Assembly (NCBI GenBank): GCA_024234935.1
Contig: JACKNI010000007.1
Location: forward strand, 25,329 to 89,328
Direction: 5' to 3'
Source: Chromatiales bacterium
GTDB lineage: Bacteria > Pseudomonadota > Gammaproteobacteria > Steroidobacterales > GCA-2729495
DNA length: 64,000 nucleotides
In this document: one piece after another, positions 59,290 to 64,000 of the stretch
How positions within the stretch are numbered: the stretch's first letter is position 1
Layout of the letters: each line of letters opens with the position of its first letter
Made by a program: the position numbers and the translations under genes
Notes under the pieces: generated by a model
The model's database searches: none
What the model was told of the DNA's origin: nothing
The model's input: only the letters and a program-made list of their open reading frames with translations

Positions 59290-60210
59290 TCAGCCTCGCG
59301 CCGAAATCAGCAATGGCAGGTGGTCGTCATCCGGTTGCGCTGCCGGAAAGCGTGCACCGGCCAGTTCATTGCAGGCGCTGCGTGCCCGCACCAGTTGCAG
59401 CGAGGCGATGTTCGCCCGCGCTTCGGCGGCACCGAGAATGTCGTCCAGGTCGAAGGCGGTCTCCACACCGTTCCATTGCGAGGCTTCGCTGTGTCGCTGC
59501 CCCAGGTGCAGCAGGCTGCGGACACGGCCATGCCGCAAACGGTATCGCCAGCCGGCATCGTGCTCCGCGTCGGCCGGTGTGGTGAAGATGATGTGTTCTG
59601 CCCAGCGTGCTGCCATGTCGGCCTGTGTGGTGCTGAACCAGCGATCGACGACAGGCGGCGTGACGGGGCGGTGATTCCAGGCGCCCGTTTCGGCGGCGCG
59701 AAAGAAGGGCAGTATCGAGCGGGCCAGTGCGCCAGTGCCGACGAAGAGCACGCGGGCGCCGCGCGGGGGCGCGAGCAAGCGGCGGGCCAGACTGCCGTAA
59801 GAGTTCCCGCCCACGCCCTGCAGATGCTGCTGACGGATGCGGCGTGCATCGCCGAGCAGGGTCTCGACGAGTGGCGACAGCGGCTGCGTGATGCTGGCGG
59901 GCAGGCGGTCCAGCGAGTCCTGCCAGGCGCGCCTGAACTGGCCGAAGACATTGGTCTCGCCGCAGACTGTGCTGCGCAATCCGGTGACGACCTCGAGCAG
60001 CAGGCGGTATGCCTGTACACCGGAGTACATTTCCATCGTCGGGGTATCCGGATGATCGATGACTGGTCGGGGTCCCATGCCGAACAGCAACTGCCGCATG
60101 CAGGTATCTACCAGCACACCCGATGCGCGCGCGGGCGCCACTCCGTGAGTCGGCAATCCGGCGACGCCGGCGCGGTACGGCCAGTGCAATACCCACAGCC
60201 CATCGATCAT
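59290..60210 (-). CDS. hemA: Short, divergent glutamyl-tRNA reductase (HemA-like)
   Basis: 306 aa; usual HemA is about 420. Start chosen at the ATG giving MIDGLWVLHW, in line with the HemA N-terminus. VDTCMRQ keeps the catalytic Thr-Cys-x-Arg (Cys37) of STCNR. AYRLLLEVVTGLRSTVCGE matches the next HemA block but has Leu for the conserved His. FVGTGALARSI is the NADPH loop. The protein stops shortly after the nucleotide domain, so the C-terminal dimerisation domain is missing. Genes around it (cysK, hemC) are 10-16 bases away. Family assignment is good; normal activity is uncertain. Confidence 0.75.
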   Translation of the reverse strand: MIDGLWVLHWPYRAGVAGLPTHGVAPARASGVLVDTCMRQLLFGMGPRPVIDHPDTPTMEMYSGVQAYRLLLEVVTGLRSTVCGETNVFGQFRRAWQDSLDRLPASITQPLSPLVETLLGDARRIRQQHLQGVGGNSYGSLARRLLAPPRGARVLFVGTGALARSILPFFRAAETGAWNHRPVTPPVVDRWFSTTQADMAARWAEHIIFTTPADAEHDAGWRYRLRHGRVRSLLHLGQRHSEASQWNGVETAFDLDDILGAAEARANIASLQLVRARSACNELAGARFPAAQPDDDHLPLLISARG

Positions 60211-60226
60211 CAGCTTGTCGAAGCTG

Positions 60227-61201
60227 TCAGCCACGCTTGCCGCCGCTTTCAACGCTCGCCAGCCATTCGTCATCCGAACCTTCGGGCACTTCCTGGAACA
60301 GCCAGGTACTGAGATAGCGCTCGCCGGTATCGGGCAGCATGGTGAGCAGGACGGAGCCTGGCTCGGCGCGTTTGGCAACCTTGAGCGCTGCGGCCAGCGT
60401 GGCGCCTGCCGACAGGCCGACGAAGATGCCTTCTTCGCGTGCCAGGCGCAGCGCGGTGTCCTTGCCTTCTTCGTCAGTCACGGTCACCAGCTCATCGTAG
60501 ACATCGGGATTGAGTACGGCGGGAACGAAGTCGGGTGTCCAGCCCTGGATCTTGTGCGGCTTCCACTCCAGTCCGCCGAGCAGCGATGCGCCCTCGGGTT
60601 CGGTGGCGACGATCTTCACTTCCGGGCGCGCCATCTTGATGACTTCGCCGGCACCGGTCATGGTGCCGCCGGTGCCCCAGCCGCTGATCCAGTAATCGAG
60701 GCGCCGGTCAGCGAAATCCTGCAGGATTTCCGGTCCGGTCGTCTGTCGGTGGTAGGCGGGATTGGCCGGGTTTTCGAATTGGCGGGCGAGGAACCAGCCG
60801 TTCTTGCGCGCCAGTTCTTCCGCGCGGCGTACCATCTCCGTGCCGCGTCCGGCGGCCGGGGTGAGGATCACCTTCGCACCGTAGGCGCGCATGATCTTGC
60901 GGCGTTCGATCGAGAAGGTCTCGACCATCACCGCGACAAAGGGATAACCCTTCACTGCACAGACCATCGCCAGTGCGATGCCGGTGTTGCCGGAAGTGGC
61001 CTCGATCACGGTCTGCCCGGGCTTCAGGACACCGCGACGCTCGGCATCGGTGATGATTGCGTAGGCCAGACGATCCTTCACCGAACCGCCGGGATTGAAG
61101 GCCTCGGCCTTGACGTACATCTCGACGTGCTTTGGCGCGAGACGGTTCAGCCGGATCACCGGTGTCTTGCCAATGGTGCTGAGGATATTGTCGTGGATCA
61201 T
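60227..61201 (-). CDS. cysK: Cysteine synthase A
   Basis: 324-aa PLP enzyme making cysteine from O-acetylserine and sulfide. PLP lysine in NPGGSVKDR; TSGNTGIALA and GWGTGGTMTGAG bind cofactor phosphate. CysK rather than CysM by the N-terminus (ILSTIGKTPVIRL) and length. GGAG lies seven bases before the ATG. It sits between cysG and hemA in one minus-strand run. Confidence 0.9.
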   Translation of the reverse strand: MIHDNILSTIGKTPVIRLNRLAPKHVEMYVKAEAFNPGGSVKDRLAYAIITDAERRGVLKPGQTVIEATSGNTGIALAMVCAVKGYPFVAVMVETFSIERRKIMRAYGAKVILTPAAGRGTEMVRRAEELARKNGWFLARQFENPANPAYHRQTTGPEILQDFADRRLDYWISGWGTGGTMTGAGEVIKMARPEVKIVATEPEGASLLGGLEWKPHKIQGWTPDFVPAVLNPDVYDELVTVTDEEGKDTALRLAREEGIFVGLSAGATLAAALKVAKRAEPGSVLLTMLPDTGERYLSTWLFQEVPEGSDDEWLASVESGGKRG

Positions 61202-61229
61202 GGGTCTGCTCCGGGGATGTGATTCGAGT

Positions 61230-62693
61230 TTACTGCAGGTCGCCTGGCCTGATCTCGCCCGGCCTGGGTTCAAGGCCGGGTCTGGCCGTTGGTGTGCCTG
61301 GCATCTGCCAGCCGAGATGGTCGGCCAGCCCGACGACTTCGCCGACATAAAGCAGTGCCGGCGAGCCTGGACCGGCATCGGCGCTGCGCTGCGCGATATC
61401 GGCCAGCGTGCCCTTGACGATCCGCTGCTGCGGCGTCGTGCCGGCAATCACGACGGCGGCCGGCGTTTCGTGCTTGCGGCCGTGAGCCACGAGCTCTGCG
61501 GCAATGACTGCGAGTTTGCGGCCGCTCATATATATGACCAGCGTCTGTTTGAGTGCAGCGAGTGCGGCCCAGTTCAGATCATCGCCCGCGCCTTCGCTGT
61601 CCGGCGCGAGATGCCCGGTCACCAAGGTGACAGCCTGCGCGAGGCCGCGGTGCGTCAGCGGGATACCCGCGTAGGCGCCGCAGCCGTTGGCCGCCGTGAT
61701 GCCGGGGATCACCTGAAACGGCAGGCCGGCACGCGCCAGCACTTCAGCTTCTTCGCCGCCCCGCCCGAATACATAGGGATCGCCACCCTTGAGTCGGCAG
61801 ACACGTTTGCCCGCGCGGACCCGCGCCAGCAGCAAGGCATTGATCTCGTCCTGGCTGGTGCCGGGACCACCGCCGGTTTTGCCGACGTCGATGAACTCGG
61901 CATCGCGGCGTGCAAAGGCCAGCAGTTCAGGCGCGACCAGCCGGTCGTGCAGCACGACATCGGCATGCTGCAGCAGATGAAAACCGCGCAGGCTGAGCAG
62001 TTCCGGATCGCCGGGCCCGGCGCCGACCAGCCAGGCCTCACCGCTGGCGCCGCCGGCATCGACCTGGGCACTGAGCGCGGTTTGCAGCGCTTCATCAGCG
62101 GCCTGCATCCGGCCGGCCAGGACATGGCCGCTGAGCGTGCCGCCAAAGGCGCGCTCCCAAAACCGGCGTCTGGCCGCGATGTCCGGCAGTCGCGCCTTGA
62201 TCGTGTCGCGCCACTCACCTGCCCAGGCGGCGAGTTCGCCGAGGCGCAGTGGCAGCCAGCGCTCGAGTTGCTGACGCAACATCCGTGCGAGCACCGGCGC
62301 GCGCCCGCCACTCGAAATCGCGACGATCAGCGGCGAGCGATCCACGATAGAAGGACTGATGAAGCTCGAGAGCGCCGGGTCGTCTACAACATTGCAGAGG
62401 CGCAACGACTTGTGCGCGGCAGCGGCGACCGCACGATTCACCGCACGATCGCTGGTGGCAGCGATCACCAGCAGATGCGTGTCGACGAGCGTGGCGTCGA
62501 AAGGACGCAGCACAGCGGTGATGTCTTGACGGTCCCCGAGTTGCTGCAGGCCGCTGTTGAGTTGCGGGCTGTTGACGGTGACAGCGGCACCGGCGGCGAG
62601 CAGTTGTCGCACCTTGCGCTCGGCCACGTCGCCGCCGCCGACGACGAGACAGCTCTGGCCTTTCAGGCTGAGGAAGATCGGCAGGTGGTCCAT
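61230..62693 (-). CDS. cysG: Siroheme synthase CysG
   Basis: 487 aa. N-terminal precorrin-2 dehydrogenase/ferrochelatase domain (about 1-205; LPIFLSLKGQSCLVVGGGDV), then uroporphyrinogen-III C-methyltransferase (about 210-475; VWLVGAGPGDPELLSLRG as WLVGAGPGDPELL, VCRLKGGDPYVFGRGGEE, GYAGIPLTHR-like YAGIPLTHRGLA). It makes siroheme for sulfite reductase. I chose the ATG giving MDHLPIFLSL, 16 codons inside a longer frame. Divergent from cysB, upstream of cysK and the hem genes. Confidence 0.93.
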   Translation of the reverse strand: MDHLPIFLSLKGQSCLVVGGGDVAERKVRQLLAAGAAVTVNSPQLNSGLQQLGDRQDITAVLRPFDATLVDTHLLVIAATSDRAVNRAVAAAAHKSLRLCNVVDDPALSSFISPSIVDRSPLIVAISSGGRAPVLARMLRQQLERWLPLRLGELAAWAGEWRDTIKARLPDIAARRRFWERAFGGTLSGHVLAGRMQAADEALQTALSAQVDAGGASGEAWLVGAGPGDPELLSLRGFHLLQHADVVLHDRLVAPELLAFARRDAEFIDVGKTGGGPGTSQDEINALLLARVRAGKRVCRLKGGDPYVFGRGGEEAEVLARAGLPFQVIPGITAANGCGAYAGIPLTHRGLAQAVTLVTGHLAPDSEGAGDDLNWAALAALKQTLVIYMSGRKLAVIAAELVAHGRKHETPAAVVIAGTTPQQRIVKGTLADIAQRSADAGPGSPALLYVGEVVGLADHLGWQMPGTPTARPGLEPRPGEIRPGDLQ

Positions 62694-62856
62694 TGGTTCT
62701 GATCCGCCGGGTCTGATCCATGAGGTCCCGGCTCGCGGCAATCAGGGACTGAATCGGTACGATATAGCTGCGGCTCGCCGGAAAAAAATAGTTAATCCTT
62801 CTGGGCTCATCGCTGCCCGGCATAACCGGTCACATCCCATTCCCGGCCGGCAAGGG

Positions 62857-62887
62857 TTGACAGTCACTTGTAACCAATGGCTATATA
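62857..62887 (+). promoter_or_regulatory. Putative promoter of cysB
   Basis: TTGACA at 62857-62862 is a perfect -35. TATATA at 62882-62887 (19-base spacer), or the overlapping GCTATA at 62880 (17-base spacer), would be the -10. The start codon follows about 38 bases later. This divergent gap also holds the cysG upstream region. Confidence 0.45.
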
Positions 62888-62924
62888 GCTCAGGTCAGTC
62901 TTCGCGAGTAGTGCCAGATCCCCC

Positions 62925-63938
62925 ATGACCCTGCAGCAGCTCAAATACCTGGTCGCCATCGCCGATAGCGGTCTTAACATAACGGCGGCAGCGGACCGGC
63001 TTTATACCAGTCAGCCCGGCATCAGCAAGCAGCTGAGACTGCTGGAGCAGGAGCTCGGCGTCCAGCTTTTCACGCGCAAGGGCAAGAGCCTCACGGCAAT
63101 CACGCCGGCCGGCAAGGATGTGATCGGCCGCGCGCGCCGCATCATGCGTGAAGTCGAGAACATTCGCAGCCTGGCGAGCGACCTGTCGGGTGAGCAGGAG
63201 GGCACGCTGTCCATCGCCACCACCCACACGCAGGCGCGGCATGTGCTGCCCGATGTGATCCGCGAATTTCGCGAGCGCTATCCGAAGATCAACCTCGAAC
63301 TCCAGCAGGGCACCTCGGAGCAGATCGCCGAACTCGTGGCTGCCAACCGCGTGGATTTCGCCATCGCCACCGGCTCGCGCCAGTTGTTTCCCGGACTGGT
63401 GCTGTTGCCGTGTTACAGCTGGGATCGCATCGTGCTGGTGCCGAACGGGCATCCACTGACCGGCAACAAGGAGCTGAGCCTGCGCGTGCTTGCCGGTTAT
63501 CCGCTGGTGACCTACGTGTTTGGTGCCACCGGTGAATCTTCGCTGAAGAAAGCCTTTGCCGATCAGGGACTCGAACCGAACGTGGTGTTCACGGCGCGCG
63601 ATGCGGACATCATCAAGACCTATGTGCGCATGGGCATGGGTGTGGGCATCATCGCGCCAATGGCCTACGAATGTCAGGATCAGAAAGACCTCACGGCCTT
63701 GTCCGCTGCCGGGCTGTTCCCGCGCGTGACCACCTGGCTCGGCTACCGTCGCGATTCGGTACTGCGCCGTTACATGGTGGATTTCATCGCGATGCTCGCA
63801 CCGCACCTCACGCCGCAGATCACCCGCAAGGCCACACAGCTGACCACGCAGAGCGAAGTCGACGATCTGTTTGAAGAAGTGCAGCTGCCGTTGCGCGGCG
63901 GCTGCGAGGAAGTGTCAGGCGCTGTCGCCCGGCATTAA
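62925..63938 (+). CDS. cysB: LysR-family regulator CysB
   Basis: 337 aa. N-terminal helix-turn-helix (NITAAADRLYTSQPGISKQL) and C-terminal effector domain with ATTHTQARHVLPDVIREF, which in CysB binds acetylserine or sulfate. The length and HTQARYxLP-type motif mark it as CysB/Cbl rather than a generic LysR. It activates sulfate assimilation genes in relatives. Here it is divergent from cysG-cysK and convergent on cysH, with which its 3' end overlaps by four bases. Confidence 0.93.
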   Translation: MTLQQLKYLVAIADSGLNITAAADRLYTSQPGISKQLRLLEQELGVQLFTRKGKSLTAITPAGKDVIGRARRIMREVENIRSLASDLSGEQEGTLSIATTHTQARHVLPDVIREFRERYPKINLELQQGTSEQIAELVAANRVDFAIATGSRQLFPGLVLLPCYSWDRIVLVPNGHPLTGNKELSLRVLAGYPLVTYVFGATGESSLKKAFADQGLEPNVVFTARDADIIKTYVRMGMGVGIIAPMAYECQDQKDLTALSAAGLFPRVTTWLGYRRDSVLRRYMVDFIAMLAPHLTPQITRKATQLTTQSEVDDLFEEVQLPLRGGCEEVSGAVARH

Positions 63939-64000
63939 AGCCCGGACAGATCGATGTCGTGCAGTCCGCACTCGCGCTTCAGGCCGAAGAAGCGCGTCTC
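63935..64000 (-). CDS. cysH: Phosphoadenylyl-sulfate reductase CysH, C-terminal end
   Basis: The last 21 codons of a minus-strand gene cut by the window edge. ETRFFGLKRECGLH is the C-terminal signature of CysH, with the catalytic Cys in ECGLH, followed by a short tail and TAA. It reduces PAPS to sulfite, fitting the cysB/cysG/cysK surroundings. Its stop overlaps the end of cysB. Confidence 0.85.
   Translation of the reverse strand, partial: ETRFFGLKRECGLHDIDLSGL

Noticed and set aside
1..64000. tRNA, rRNA, CRISPR arrays and insertion sequences
   Set aside because: Looked for in the intergenic gaps; no cloverleaf, repeat-spacer pattern, transposase or terminal inverted repeats were recognised by eye. 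A tRNAscan or Infernal run could still find something small.

Overview
The window looks like chromosome of a GC-rich gammaproteobacterium. The marker genes are rdgC, slyX, sthA, a CysB-type regulator next to cysG, and an MSHA-type pilus locus. It also carries genes that are less common in that class: a full coenzyme F420 operon, F420/LLM-type oxidoreductases, two PQQ dehydrogenases and a PEP-CTERM protein. The lineage cannot be fixed from the sequence alone. I saw no rRNA, tRNA, CRISPR array, insertion sequence or phage gene. Genes are dense and no gene-free stretch exceeds 300 bases.

Layout. 1-5271 (minus): MSHA-type pilus genes mshL-mshN-mshE-mshG, the last cut by the window edge. 5522-7174 (minus): two outer-membrane beta-barrel proteins, one with an OmpA C-terminal domain. 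7352-18801 (plus): a chorismate-lyase-like gene, then two PQQ dehydrogenases bracketing two coiled-coil membrane proteins, three LLM oxidoreductases, a secreted nuclease, an SMR-transporter remnant and a uroporphyrinogen decarboxylase with a Tat-like leader. 18816-25447: arfB, small hypotheticals, a PEP-CTERM protein, an APH/AAA kinase-like protein, a cold-shock protein, slyX and rdgC. 25474-30946 (minus): the F420 operon fno-cofE-cofD-cofC-fbiC.

31149-50833 (plus): the most interesting region. Seven tightly packed genes, mostly joined by ATGA overlaps or gaps of a few bases, encode QueD, a guanine-deaminase-like enzyme, a methyltransferase, three NRPS proteins (993, 2728 and 2104 aa) and GTP cyclohydrolase I (FolE). 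FolE plus QueD can make 6-carboxytetrahydropterin. The first NRPS is a loading A-MT-T protein whose adenylation domain lacks the Asp that binds the substrate amino group. I therefore propose, as inference, a pterin-capped nonribosomal peptide. Specificity codes read by eye suggest beta-Ala, Orn, an A-less C-T module, Gly and an unassigned residue. There is no thioesterase. A diheme cytochrome c and an EamA transporter follow.

52790-64000: a serine hydrolase, sthA, and a minus-strand run cysG-cysK-hemA-hemC(D)-hemB-hemL. In that run HemA is short (306 aa) and the HemC part has no cysteine at the dipyrromethane-cofactor position. A divergent cysB follows, then the C-terminus of cysH. Together these link cysteine/siroheme supply to tetrapyrrole synthesis.
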